Shown here piece after piece: positions 44,181 through 52,248 of a DNA stretch of 64,000 nt (position 1 is the stretch's first letter; each line of letters starts with the position of its first letter). The position numbers were made by a program, and so were the translations under genes. The DNA is taken from assembly GCF_035917995.1 (NCBI RefSeq), contig NZ_CP109131.1:2728001-2792000 (forward strand). The letters run 5' to 3'. The DNA comes from Streptosporangium sp. NBC_01755 (lineage in GTDB: Bacteria; Actinomycetota; Actinomycetes; Streptosporangiales; Streptosporangiaceae). The notes under the pieces were generated by a model. That model saw nothing but the letters and a program-made list of their open reading frames with translations. It did no database searches and was not told the origin of the DNA.

Positions 44181-44576
44181 GTGCTCAACCCTAGTAGAAC
44201 CCCAAAGATCATCCGGGTTCGCTGGCATGCCGAACAACCGCCCTCGCCTCTCGGGTGCCGCTGGTGCGGCCACCCCCCGTACGCGCACGACGCCGCCAGC
44301 CTGCCGCATCGGCCCGATCACCTGTGGGAGCAGCCCACCCCGGCCCAGGTCCGTACCCGCATGATGGCCCGGCGCCGCCTCGGGCTCTGCGGCCGGCTGC
44401 CCGCCCCTCCCGCGCCGACCACCGTGGCCCCGCGCCCGCCGAGCCATCCCCTCGCGGGTTCTCCCATCAGCCGGGGACGCCACTCGCGACCGGCCCCACC
44501 ACCGTACGGGCGCGAATCGCCGCCAGGGGTACGGCCCGGCAGGCGCGAGTCGTACCGGAAGGGGGCGACGGCGTGA
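44181..44576 (+). CDS. Small Cys/His-containing hypothetical protein
   Basis: 131 residues from GTG at 44181, eight bases after GGAGG. The first half is conserved-looking: VRWHAEQPPSPLGCRWCGHP with a CxxC pair, PYAHDAASLPHRPDHLWEQP and RTRMMARRRLGLCG. The second half is Pro/Ser/Arg-rich and probably disordered. The Cys/His pattern might bind zinc. Its stop overlaps the next start (GTGA at 44573), so it opens a coupled three-gene operon with the next hypothetical protein and an RsbW-like ATPase. Proteins of this kind are common in Streptosporangiales without assigned function. Confidence 0.6.
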   Translation: MLNPSRTPKIIRVRWHAEQPPSPLGCRWCGHPPYAHDAASLPHRPDHLWEQPTPAQVRTRMMARRRLGLCGRLPAPPAPTTVAPRPPSHPLAGSPISRGRHSRPAPPPYGRESPPGVRPGRRESYRKGATA

Positions 44577-44977
44577 GCACCTCCTCCATCAAGACCGACA
44601 GCCTCCGGCACGAACCCGGCGAAGACCCCCAGGCGCTGCGCACGCTGACGCTCCGCTTTCCCGCCTGGTGCCTCTGGTACGGCAAGGCCACCGAACAGTG
44701 GTGGGCCCTCTCCCCCGCCCGGTGTCGGCAGCACATCGGCCTGATCGAGGCCGACACCCCCGCCGAACTGGCCGCACAGATGCAACACATCGAGGACTTC
44801 CACCCCCACCCCGAACAGCACGACCAGCCACCACACCCCCTGGCCGGCACCGACCACCGAACGGCCGTCAGGGACATCAGGGTCGCCGGAGGCGGCCAGA
44901 GCACCAAGATCACGAGCAAGGGAGGTGACCGGGATGGCCGCGCGACTCCTGTCCGTACTCGTCGGCGTGCTCGCTAG
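44573..44977 (+). CDS. Hypothetical protein, middle gene of RsbW-like operon
   Basis: 134 residues from GTG overlapping the previous stop. The core reads LRFPAWCLWYGKATEQWWAL, RCRQHIGLIEADTPAELAAQ and MQHIEDFHPHPEQ, a compact Trp-rich pattern seen in small actinomycete proteins. The C-terminal 30 or so residues overlap the start region of the ATPase gene by about 50 bases and are basic. No known motif. Co-translation with the ATPase suggests a shared regulatory task. Confidence 0.6.
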   Translation: MSTSSIKTDSLRHEPGEDPQALRTLTLRFPAWCLWYGKATEQWWALSPARCRQHIGLIEADTPAELAAQMQHIEDFHPHPEQHDQPPHPLAGTDHRTAVRDIRVAGGGQSTKITSKGGDRDGRATPVRTRRRAR

Positions 44978-45548
44978 CCGATTCCGGATGACAACCGGCG
45001 ACACCAACGGACCGGCCGCCGCGATGTGGTCGCCGTACCTGGGCCGGATACTCGGCTGGTCGACGACGCCGAACCACACCCCCGTCATCTCCCAGCGGTT
45101 CCCAGCCACCCCCGACCAGGTCAGGCCCGCACGGAACTTCGTCGCCGAGATCCTCGGCGACGACCACCCACTCCGCGACGACGCCATGCTCCTGGCCAGC
45201 GAGCTGGCCACCAACGCCGTCGAACACTCCACCAGGCCGACCGACACCAAACCGGCAGACACCGAACCCACCGACACCAGAGCGACCGACACCGGAACCT
45301 CAGGCGCCGGAACCGCGGACACCACACCGGGCGACCGGCCACGGGAGTTCGTCGTCACGGTGGCCTTCACCCCCCACGGCGTCATCGTCACCGTCCAAGA
45401 CCCCGGCTCCACACAGATCCCCTGCGCCAGAAACCCCCAACCCAACGCCACCGGCGGCCGAGGACTCCTGCTCGTCAACGAACTCGCCACCCGCTGGGGC
45501 TTCCACCGCGACCCCACCGGAACCGTCATCTGGTTCGAACTCACCTGA
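44925..45548 (+). CDS. RsbW-like (GHKL) ATP-binding protein
   Basis: 207 residues from GTG with AAGGGAGG upstream. The GHKL kinase fold of anti-sigma factors is seen: helix ARNFVAEILGDDHPLRDDAM, the N box LLASELATNAVEHS with its Mg-binding Asn, strand EFVVTVAFTPHGVIVTVQDP (D of the G1 box), and the G2 loop TGGRGLLLVNELATRWGF. A low-complexity insert of Thr/Asp/Pro repeats (about residues 105-140) lengthens the loop between the N box and the following strand. Such ATP-binding proteins phosphorylate anti-anti-sigma factors or have unknown roles; no sigma factor adjoins. Confidence 0.85.
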   Translation: MTGMAARLLSVLVGVLASRFRMTTGDTNGPAAAMWSPYLGRILGWSTTPNHTPVISQRFPATPDQVRPARNFVAEILGDDHPLRDDAMLLASELATNAVEHSTRPTDTKPADTEPTDTRATDTGTSGAGTADTTPGDRPREFVVTVAFTPHGVIVTVQDPGSTQIPCARNPQPNATGGRGLLLVNELATRWGFHRDPTGTVIWFELT

Positions 45549-45759
45549 CAGACCGGCGTGGCGGCGCGAGCCTGGAGGAGCAGCGCCGCCACGCCCTCAA
45601 CCAACGGAGCTACATGGTTTCCGTTCGGCGGATGAACACCGGCTGCGGCGGCCTACCCGGTGATGAGCGCCTCGTGGAATTCACGGACTTTCGGCTGAGT
45701 GGGCCAGTGACGGCCGAGCCGGTCACGCAGCGGGGTCAGCTCGGCCACGACGTGCTGGG

Positions 45760-45985
45760 AGCCGGATGGGCACATGACCGACGTCCTCGGGGATCCGGCA
45801 GCGGCACCTGCGCGCCGCCACCGCGGCCGGATCCTCTGCCCGCGGCGAGGCCGGGTCCCACTGCCCGGGCACGAACAGCCGCCGGTTCACCGGACAGGAC
45901 GCCGTGTCGGTGACCAGTATGGGCGAAACAGGAGAACACCCCAGCGGCGAACGTCTCCAGTCGCGCCCGTACGGCCTCGAGTTCT
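45760..45985 (-). pseudogene. IS701-family transposase remnant with internal deletion
   Basis: The minus strand starts LEAVRARLETFAAGVFSCFA, an IS701 N terminus, then in another frame continues VTDTASCPVNRRLFVPGQWD and DPAAVAARRCRCRIPEDVGH, a region that lies more than 100 residues later in intact transposases. The middle is deleted and the frame broken. Confidence 0.65.
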
Positions 45986-46055
45986 TGAGGGGTTGTCTTC
46001 CCTCACCCCCAAAGAAGGTGACATACCGTCTCCTACCCGAGGCAACCAGGTCTTA

Positions 46056-47189
46056 CTAGGCGGGCAGGTCCCAGCTCGGCCCATCGGGTTCGCCCAGCCA
46101 GACATACTGGCGGTCCTTGGTGACGGTGAGCCCGAACCCGGACTGGTGCGGAGAGTCGGCGCCCATCCAGGTCAGGACGGCCTCTTCGGCTTCGTCCCAC
46201 AGCTTGATCGGCCCGTGCTGACGCACCGTCCACCCACCATCGGAGTTCGGCCGGACATCGGCCTGCGACCCGGTACCGGAGTCGAACAGCGTCAGGATGT
46301 CCTCGGCCCATGCGTGCTGCGCCTGGGGGACGGCGAGCTGGGCGACCCACAGGGCCGTGTCGTCCTTCAGGATCAACGGATCGACCCTGCCCTCGCTTAC
46401 GGCTCCGCGGCCCATCACCAGGGACGGCTGTGGAGGCGGCAGGTGAGGCCGAGCGGTCATGAAGTACACATCGTCTTTAAGGAAAAAACCGCTCGCGGAG
46501 CCGTCTTCGGCGACCCGGAGATGCGCGAACGCGACGCCATCCGTCCATCCCCGCATGGGGGTGGTGATCGTCCCTCCTGCGCGGACCTGCCACAGCCACA
46601 TGAGCGGGATCGTGCGCACCGCGCAGGTGGCGATGAGCCGATCGTAGGGGGCGTTGGCGTCGTACCCCTGAAGTCCGTCCCCCACCGCGAGGTGAGGTGC
46701 GTACCCGGCCCGAGTGATGGCGGTTTCCGCGCGGTCGGCGAGCACAGGGTCGTATTCGATGGAGGTCACGGCCTTGTCCCCAAGCCGATGACACATCAGG
46801 GCCGAGGAGTAGCCGGTCCCGGTGCCGATCTCCAGAACCGTGTCACCTTCGCTGATCCCGGCCGCTTCGAGCATCAGCACGATCAGCCCCGGAAAGGTGG
46901 ACGACGAGGTGGGTCGCGAGATCAGCACCGGCTCGGTCGCGTCCTCGGCGAGAACCCCGTTGAGCTGGGTCACCCATGTCTCGTCGGTGTAGGCGAGGGC
47001 AAGCCAGTCTTCGGCACTCATCTCCGACCGATGTACCGGAACCCAGCCGCGACCGGGTTCGTACCGGTAGACGGCCTCTCCCAGGAACAACTCGCGGGGC
47101 ACCGCCTCCAGCGCCTGCCGCCAGCCGGGGGAACCGACCTGATCCGCCAGTGCGAGACGGAGCTTCGCGGCCACAACGCTGTCGCTCAT
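46056..47189 (-). CDS. PIMT-like methyltransferase of ATP-grasp (graspetide) system
   Basis: 377 residues from ATG at 47189, which overlaps the stop of the ATP-grasp gene (ATGA). PIMT-type features: VPRELFLGEAVYRYEPGRGW, a region for substrate ISRPTSSSTFPGLIVLML, the SAM loop TVLEIGTGTGYSSALMCHRL, EYDPVLADRAETAITRAGYA and VRAGGTITTPM. A C-terminal extension of about 150 residues matches the longer methyltransferases that accompany ATP-grasp peptide maturases. Those enzymes methylate a conserved Asp of omega-ester peptides, leading to aspartimide. The coupling to the maturase gene supports this assignment. The gene appears intact. Confidence 0.88.
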   Translation of the reverse strand: MSDSVVAAKLRLALADQVGSPGWRQALEAVPRELFLGEAVYRYEPGRGWVPVHRSEMSAEDWLALAYTDETWVTQLNGVLAEDATEPVLISRPTSSSTFPGLIVLMLEAAGISEGDTVLEIGTGTGYSSALMCHRLGDKAVTSIEYDPVLADRAETAITRAGYAPHLAVGDGLQGYDANAPYDRLIATCAVRTIPLMWLWQVRAGGTITTPMRGWTDGVAFAHLRVAEDGSASGFFLKDDVYFMTARPHLPPPQPSLVMGRGAVSEGRVDPLILKDDTALWVAQLAVPQAQHAWAEDILTLFDSGTGSQADVRPNSDGGWTVRQHGPIKLWDEAEEAVLTWMGADSPHQSGFGLTVTKDRQYVWLGEPDGPSWDLPA

Positions 47190-48083
47190 GGCCACCATCC
47201 TTTCAGGAGTACATCGGCGAAGGCGTCCGCCATCGCGGATGAGTCAGGCAGCCAGCCCCACTGCCCGTTGGGGTTGCACTCGATGAACGTCCAGGTGTCC
47301 GGGCTCTGTCCGCTCCCGTCGCCCGCTCCGAGGGCGAAGTCGAAACAGCCGAATACCAGTCCGAAATGGCCCAGATAGGCATACAGGGCGTTCCTGATCG
47401 GCTCGGGTACGTCGATGGGGTCGTGGACCAGTTCGTCCCAGTCGCCGTTGCGCCAGTCGAGCGCGCCGTCGGGTGTGGTGATCCTGCTCGCGAACACGGC
47501 TCGACCGATCACGGTGACCCTGGCGTCAGCGGTCTTGGGCACCTCCTTTTGAAACAGGTGGGCGGTCACCGACACCGAGTCATCAAGCTCTTGCTCGATG
47601 ACGCGCTGCGTCCATATCGCGGCGACGTAACCGTCCGGGCCGCGCGGAGCGCCCCGGAACGACTTGTAGATGATCGGGCCGTGCTCGGCGGCGAACTTAC
47701 GCGCCTGCACCACGTCATTGGTGATCAAGGTTGTCGGGATGGCCAGTCCGAGCTGGGCGGCCATGCGGAGTTGGGCGGGCTTGAAGTCGGCGCGGGTGTT
47801 CGCCGCCGGGTGATTGACGTATGTCGCGCGCAGGTTGTTGAGGATGCCGCCGAGTCCATGCCGAGCCTCGGCAGCGGCGAATTCCCCCTCCTCGTCGGGC
47901 AGGTGAGCGAATCCGCCGGGGAACGGGGTGGGGCGGCGGTAGTACACCGCCCCGACCTCTTCCAGCGCGATCTCACGACCCGGTGAGCGGAGCCGGCCGA
48001 TCCACTGCGGTTGGGGATCGCCGATGTGGGCGCTGAACACCAGATCGGGGCCGATATCAGCGGGAAGGAACGCCTGCCGTCAT
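47186..48083 (-). CDS. ATP-grasp peptide maturase with damaged N terminus
   Basis: The usable frame is 284 residues from GTG at 48040. It keeps AVYYRRPTPFPGG, NHPAANTRADFKPAQLRMA, the ATP-binding Lys in IIYKSFRGAPRGPDGYVA, the RVTVIGRAVFASRI strand and the Mg-binding FIECNPNGQWGW, all typical of TgmB-like graspetide maturases. Upstream, an excellent ribosome site (AAGGAGG) leads to ATG at 48083, but that frame stops after eight codons. The correct frame resumes at RQAFLPADIGPDLVFSAHIG, so the first 30-40 residues of the pre-ATP-grasp domain are missing or shifted. The enzyme may be inactive or start at 48040. No precursor gene was found next to it. Confidence 0.8.
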
Positions 48084-48277
48084 CTTTCCTCCTTCAATGA
48101 GAGATGTGTCCACACTGCTTCGATGAACATGGTTCTTCGTAAGAAGACAATCACTATCCTGCGATCCGCTCTCAGCCCTGGTTCGCCAGGTGGGGTGCTG
48201 GCCGGAGGCCATGGACCTGGACGATGAGCTGGGTGGCCGGCGCCCGGCCAAGCGGAGTTGTGTCGCCTCGGCACCCC
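48084..48277. other. Region where a precursor or upstream gene would be expected
   Basis: Short minus-strand frames occupy this gap (for example one from 48281 overlapping the upstream stop as ATGA, and one ending at 48080 with FLRRTMFIEAVWTHLSLKEE). None looks like a graspetide precursor with its Thr/Asp/Glu-rich core. I assign no gene. Confidence 0.35.
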
Positions 48278-48673
48278 TCATGCCCGCCCTCCGGGCTGGG
48301 CCCCGAGGACCAGGTTCACCACCTTCTCAGGCTGCTCACGCCTGACGGTCTGAAGGCCGGGACCGTTGCGCAGGGACACCAGGTAACAGCCGGAGCGCGT
48401 GCCTATGCTCACCGAGGCCGTGAGCCATCCCGCCTCACCATGGACGACCAGCTCGGGGGCGTAGCGCGTACGCTGACTCAGTGGCCACGGCTTGCCGTTC
48501 TCGGCCGGCTTCAGGGCGATCGTGTGAACGGCGTAGGAATGAACGCCCTGAACCTTCAACAACCGCTGCACGACGGCCAACGCCGCGTCGTGCTTCTCCG
48601 CTGTTGCGTCGGTCACCTCGTCGTTCCCACGCCCCCCGGTATGGGCCTCTGTCACTGTCCGTCCGGATGCCAT
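48278..48673 (-). CDS. Hypothetical protein upstream of the ATP-grasp pair
   Basis: 131 residues. After a variable N terminus, a folded-looking domain follows: EKHDAALAVVQRLLKVQGVH, SYAVHTIALKPAENG, RYAPELVVHGEAGWLTASVS and SIGTRSGCYLVSLRNGPG, alternating helix and strands. No known family, signal or membrane segment. It shares orientation with the ATP-grasp and methyltransferase genes and may belong to that transcript, though about 240 bases separate it from the maturase frame. Function unknown. Confidence 0.55.
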   Translation of the reverse strand: MASGRTVTEAHTGGRGNDEVTDATAEKHDAALAVVQRLLKVQGVHSYAVHTIALKPAENGKPWPLSQRTRYAPELVVHGEAGWLTASVSIGTRSGCYLVSLRNGPGLQTVRREQPEKVVNLVLGAQPGGRA

Positions 48674-48740
48674 AACCCAGAGGGTAGGAGTGGCTGTTTC
48701 CAGGGCTCAACGAGTGTGGCCAAGTGTGGCACGCAACTTC

Positions 48741-49012
48741 CTATCGCTGGTGCGCGGCAAGCGCTTTTCTGATCAATTCACGAGCCTCCCCTCCGTGGAC
48801 AGCCATGTCGGCCAGCCGCCCGAACTCTCGCTCGTAACGGGCAATCTCCCCTGGCGCTGTGACCGTGACGGCCGCGCTGACAAGCTCCACGCTGACTTGA
48901 ACGTTGTCGAAGATCGAGAAGTTATGGGCTACGTGCATGGCTCGGGTAATCGTGGAGGGGATCACGCCGAAGGACATCGAGGGCAGTGTCATGACGGTGA
49001 GGTGCTCCAGAG
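48741..49012 (-). pseudogene. C-terminal fragment of a DUF5753 regulator
   Basis: The minus strand reads HLTVMTLPSMSFGVIPSTIT, a stretch FDNVQVSVELVSAAVTVTAP and the end YEREFGRLADMAVHGGEARE, the last third of an XRE-DUF5753 protein. Its upstream part stops at the left inverted repeat of the IS3 element at 49013. Confidence 0.75.
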
Positions 49013-49064
49013 ATTCCGGACAGGCCGCTCGCTAGGGTGGTAACAGTCCGAAGGAGATAGAAAC

Positions 49065-49364
49065 ATGCCGAAAGGTTCCAGGCGTAGGTTCAGCCAGGAG
49101 TTCAAGGACGAAGCTGTGCGCATGGTCCTCGACGGCCCCCGTACGATCGCCGAGGTCGCCAGAGAGTTCGGCGTCCACGACACCACGCTCGGCAATTGGG
49201 TGAACACCTACAAGCGAACGCGCGCGGAAGAAGAACCGCACTCCCTCAGCGGCCCCGAGCGCGCCCGGCTGCGCGAACTCGAGCGAGAAAACTCCGAACT
49301 CCGCGAGAAGCTTTCCTTCCTAAAAAAAGCCGCGGCCTTCTTCGCGGCCGAGAACAATCGGTGA
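49065..49364 (+). CDS. IS3-family transposase OrfA
   Basis: 99 residues from ATG with AAGGAG upstream. The helix-turn-helix is in RRRFSQEFKDEAVRMVLDGP, IAEVAREFGVHDTTLGNWVN, followed by a leucine-zipper helix (ARLRELERENSELREKLSFL). Near its end the codons CTA AAA AAA GCC (49320-49331) form an A AAA AAA slippery heptamer; a -1 shift there enters the OrfB frame and gives the OrfAB fusion transposase typical of the IS3 family. OrfA alone ends KKAAAFFAAENNR and binds the element ends. Confidence 0.93.
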   Translation: MPKGSRRRFSQEFKDEAVRMVLDGPRTIAEVAREFGVHDTTLGNWVNTYKRTRAEEEPHSLSGPERARLRELERENSELREKLSFLKKAAAFFAAENNR

Positions 49365-50242
49365 CCGCGAAGTTCGAGTTGATCGACGCGGAGAAGGCCA
49401 ACCATAGGATTGTGAAAATGTGCGACTGGCTGGAGGTGTCCCGCTCGGGGTATTACGAGTGGCGCGACCGGCCCGCCTCGGCGACCGCGCAGCGTCGCGA
49501 CCTGCTCCAGGACCTGATCGCGGGCATCTTCTACGAGCACGAGGAGGTGTACGGCTACCGGCGCGTCCACGCCGAGTTGCTGCGCCGCGGTGAGCGCTGT
49601 TCGGCTGAGTTGGTGCGGGTGTTGATGCGCGAGCTGGGCCTGCTGCCGGCGCAGGTGCGGCCCTTCACGCCGAAGCTCACCGAGCAGGGTGCTTTCCGGG
49701 GCATTCCCGACCTGGTCAGACGCGATTTCACCGCCGTCCGGCCCGGCGTCAAGCTGGTGGGCGACATCACGTACATTCCGACCTGGGAGGGGTTTTGCTA
49801 CCTGGCCACGGTGATCGACTGCTACAGCAAGGCCGTGGTGGGGTGGGCGATGGCCGATCACTACCGCACCGAGTTGATCACCGAGGCGATCGAGAACGCG
49901 GTACAGACCTTCACCATCGAAAAGGACGCGATCTTCCACTCCGATAGAGGGTCGAACTACACGTCCGATGAATTCGGCACCGTGCTGAAGAGGCTGGATA
50001 TCCGGAGGTCCGTTGGCCGTACCGACATATGTTACGATAATGCCATGGCCGAATCGTTCTTTTCGGCATTGAAGAATGAATGGCTGAAACGGTACGTTTT
50101 CACCAGCCGGGCGAAGGCTCGCCGGGCCGTGATCCGTTATATCGAGGGCTTCTACAATCGGCGCCGACTTCATTCATCCGTTGGTTACCGGACACCGTTC
50201 GAAGTCCTCGACGAGTACACAGCGCTTCAGTCGGTTGCGTAG
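49361..50242 (+). CDS. IS3-family transposase OrfB (DDE catalytic part)
   Basis: 293 residues from GTG at 49361, overlapping OrfA's stop (GTGA); normally expressed as OrfAB through the -1 frameshift described for OrfA. The catalytic triad is in place: Asp of GDITYIPTWEGFCYLATVID, Asp of FHSDRGSNYTSDEF and Glu of YDNAMAESFFSALKNE. The YGYRRVHAELLRRG motif and the RRRLHSSVGYRTPFE end are standard for this family. The frame is intact, so the element may still be active. Confidence 0.95.
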   Translation: MTAKFELIDAEKANHRIVKMCDWLEVSRSGYYEWRDRPASATAQRRDLLQDLIAGIFYEHEEVYGYRRVHAELLRRGERCSAELVRVLMRELGLLPAQVRPFTPKLTEQGAFRGIPDLVRRDFTAVRPGVKLVGDITYIPTWEGFCYLATVIDCYSKAVVGWAMADHYRTELITEAIENAVQTFTIEKDAIFHSDRGSNYTSDEFGTVLKRLDIRRSVGRTDICYDNAMAESFFSALKNEWLKRYVFTSRAKARRAVIRYIEGFYNRRRLHSSVGYRTPFEVLDEYTALQSVA

Positions 50243-50272
50243 TTCGCAGCCGCAGATTCCGCTGTCCGGAAT

Positions 50273-50691
50273 GATCTCAGCCCCTCAATCCGGGCTGCCA
50301 CCCCCACTCCGCCCAGCTTGCGCACCGCCTCGACCGGCAGCGTCTCCACCTTCACCGTGCCGACCTCGGCGCCGGAGTTCACCGCGCCCACCCGGACCGG
50401 CAACTCACCGGCCCGCACCAGAGTGGATTTCACCTCCACCTCGGCGCTGCCCGGCTTGGGCCACACCGGATCCTTTCGCTTCACTACGGGCGCGCTTTCC
50501 TCCGCACCCTTGCCGAGCTTGGGTTTCGGTACGGCACGTCCATCCACCGACGGCTCGGGATTCGATGCGGGAACGGCTGCGGCCGCTGGTTGAACCAGGC
50601 GTTCGGGAACTCCCACCCCGGAGATCAGGACCGCCATCACAACCCCGATCACCAGGGCAATCAGCCGAACTCGCACGCGCCGAACCCGCAT
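50273..50691 (-). pseudogene. N-terminal fragment of an RHS/YD-repeat secreted protein
   Basis: From ATG at 50691 (GGAAGG upstream) the frame encodes a signal peptide (RVRLIALVIGVVMAVLISGV then VQPAAAA) and a proline/lysine-rich segment with KRKDPVWPKPGSAEVEV, AGELPVRVGAVNSGAEVGTV and VETLPVEAVRKLGGVGVAAR. This is the conserved beginning of very large RHS-repeat proteins of actinomycetes. It stops at the right end of the IS3 element; the repeat body and toxin tip are missing. Confidence 0.7.
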
Positions 50692-50712
50692 CCCGAACCC
50701 TTCCGCAGGCAC

Positions 50713-51230
50713 GCTGACGCAGACCCCGGGAGAGGGGCCTCATTCGTCAGAGAGCAGATAAAGAGCGAATAAAAGGACGATCACCGTGGAGGTTGATCGA
50801 GATGACAAGAATGGTCAATACACAGGAAAGTGTCTTACCAGTTACTCGGGGCAATGATCCGCCGCAATGCCACAACTCCGAGACCTTGTTAAGCCTGGTA
50901 AAGATCACATTCGTGAACGCGAACCGACCGGGCGAGAACCCGCAAATCCCTGAATGTGACTTACCTCACATGAAATACCGAAACCCCGCTATTTGGCGGC
51001 CCGGATCACATCGACGATCATCGGGCGGTAGTCAGGATGGGCCTGGGCCAGACGCTCCAGCGCATACGGGCCAGCCAGGCGAACGAGGGCTTAGGCGTGG
51101 CCGAGTTGCTCGGCGGCACGACCTCTAGCGGATCAAGGTCTGCGATACATCAGTACGCCACCCGCTGTACCTACTCCCCCCGACGACACGGCCAACGTCA
51201 TCTCCGAAACCGGCGTCGTATCAGCGACGT
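50713..51230. other. No gene recognised
   Basis: Scattered short frames without domains. The region upstream of the RHS fragment is comparatively AT-rich and may have carried its promoter. Confidence 0.4.
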
Positions 51231-51315
51231 GCCCGAGGGTGAGCGGGCGCTGCTCTGGCTGTACGGCATGGTCCGCCGCATGCTGGCCAACCAACGAAGA
51301 ACTCGCCTCTCTTGA
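51231..51315 (+). pseudogene. ECF sigma factor-like remnant
   Basis: Reads PEGERALLWLYGMVRRMLANQ, similar to the WLYGVARRVLANHRR segment in region 2 of many ECF sigma factors, and stops soon after. Only about 28 residues survive. Confidence 0.4.
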
Positions 51316-51477
51316 ACCGGAAGCCGTTAAAAGACCGGTGTGACCGCGCGATCCTGGAGAGGTAGCGCCGCCCCACCCTGCAGGAAGCAATCGCGACAAC
51401 TCCTGTCCCGGTTTTGGGGAGTGCCGAAACCCCAGGTCAGCTTTACTTTCCCGGCCATCGGGTGATCCTCTGCCCGA

Positions 51478-52248
51478 GTGGACCTTGACCAATTCTTTGC
51501 ATTCGGACCCGAGGTGCCTTTCACCGCGAATCGGGTGTTCACCGATCGGGAGGAGTACATCCGGCGCAGTCGTTACCCAGAGGTCGTACGGCAGATCGAG
51601 AGAAGGTCGGCCGGGACGAGGCTGGAACGGATCGGCGCCGGTGACCTGATGGGCCACGTGTACCTGCACAACGCCCGGTTCCAGGAGGCGGCGGAGCTGT
51701 TCACCTAGGTCCTGGCCGAGGCGCGGCGGGCGGACGCGCCGCTCTGGGCGGCGCGGGCCGCGCGCCACCGGGCTCTTGCCTCCATGTGGTTCGATGCGAA
51801 GCTGACCCTTCGGACGGTTCCGGAGGCTCGTGAGCTCAACCAGTCGGTCGGGGAGGTCGTGGGGCTGGCCCAGTGCGACATGGCGGAGTCGATGGCCCGC
51901 GCCATGCGGGGAGAGTGGGCCGTCGCCACCCGCCTGCTCGGCGAGGCTCGCCGGACCTTCGAGGCCGTCGGCGCCTCCGCCGAGCTGCTGCCCATCGACG
52001 TGGTCGAGGTCCTGCAGCTCATCGCGCGAGGCCAGGACGGGCAGGCCCTGGCAGTCACGGTCCGCCTCGCGGAGACGACCGGAGCCGAGGAGGCTTTCCT
52101 GCCCGTGTGGGCGGCGGTCACCGCGCTCTGGACCGGGCAGCCGGAACTGCACGACTTCACCCGGATAAGGTGGTTGGATCTTCCTGAAACGACACGGGAG
52201 CGGTGGATACAACCGCTCCATCGGCTGCGAGCGGGAGGCGGGTCATGA
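51478..52248 (+). pseudogene. Helical-repeat protein gene with in-frame amber codon
   Basis: GTG at 51478 opens a frame (LDQFFAFGPEVPFTANRVFT) that is interrupted by TAG at 51706-51708 after EAAELFT and then continues in the same frame to 52248 (VLAEARRADAPLWAARAARH through RWIQPLHRLRAGGGS). A single CAG-to-TAG change would explain it. The whole, 256 codons, is helical with TPR-like spacing. Its stop overlaps the start of the phosphotransferase gene (ATGA). Without suppression only the first 76 residues are made; a restart further on is possible. Confidence 0.7.

Larger units (their letters stand above)
49013..50272 (+). mobile_element. IS3-family insertion sequence
   Basis: About 1260 bp with inverted ends ATTCCGGACAG (49013-49023) and CTGTCCGGAAT (50262-50272), two overlapping transposase frames and a slippery run. 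No matching target duplication was found outside the ends. Fragments of two different genes abut the ends, so the element probably took part in a deletion after insertion. Confidence 0.85.

Noticed and set aside
45774..47378. Long plus-strand open frame of 534 codons
   Set aside because: It is the complement of the methyltransferase and ATP-grasp genes, whose minus-strand frames have clear motifs; the plus frame has none.
48057..48281. Minus-strand frame of 74 codons as a graspetide precursor
   Set aside because: It is Arg/Ser-rich without the Thr/Glu/Asp-rich core or repeated motif expected of a precursor, despite a suggestive ATGA overlap with the upstream gene.
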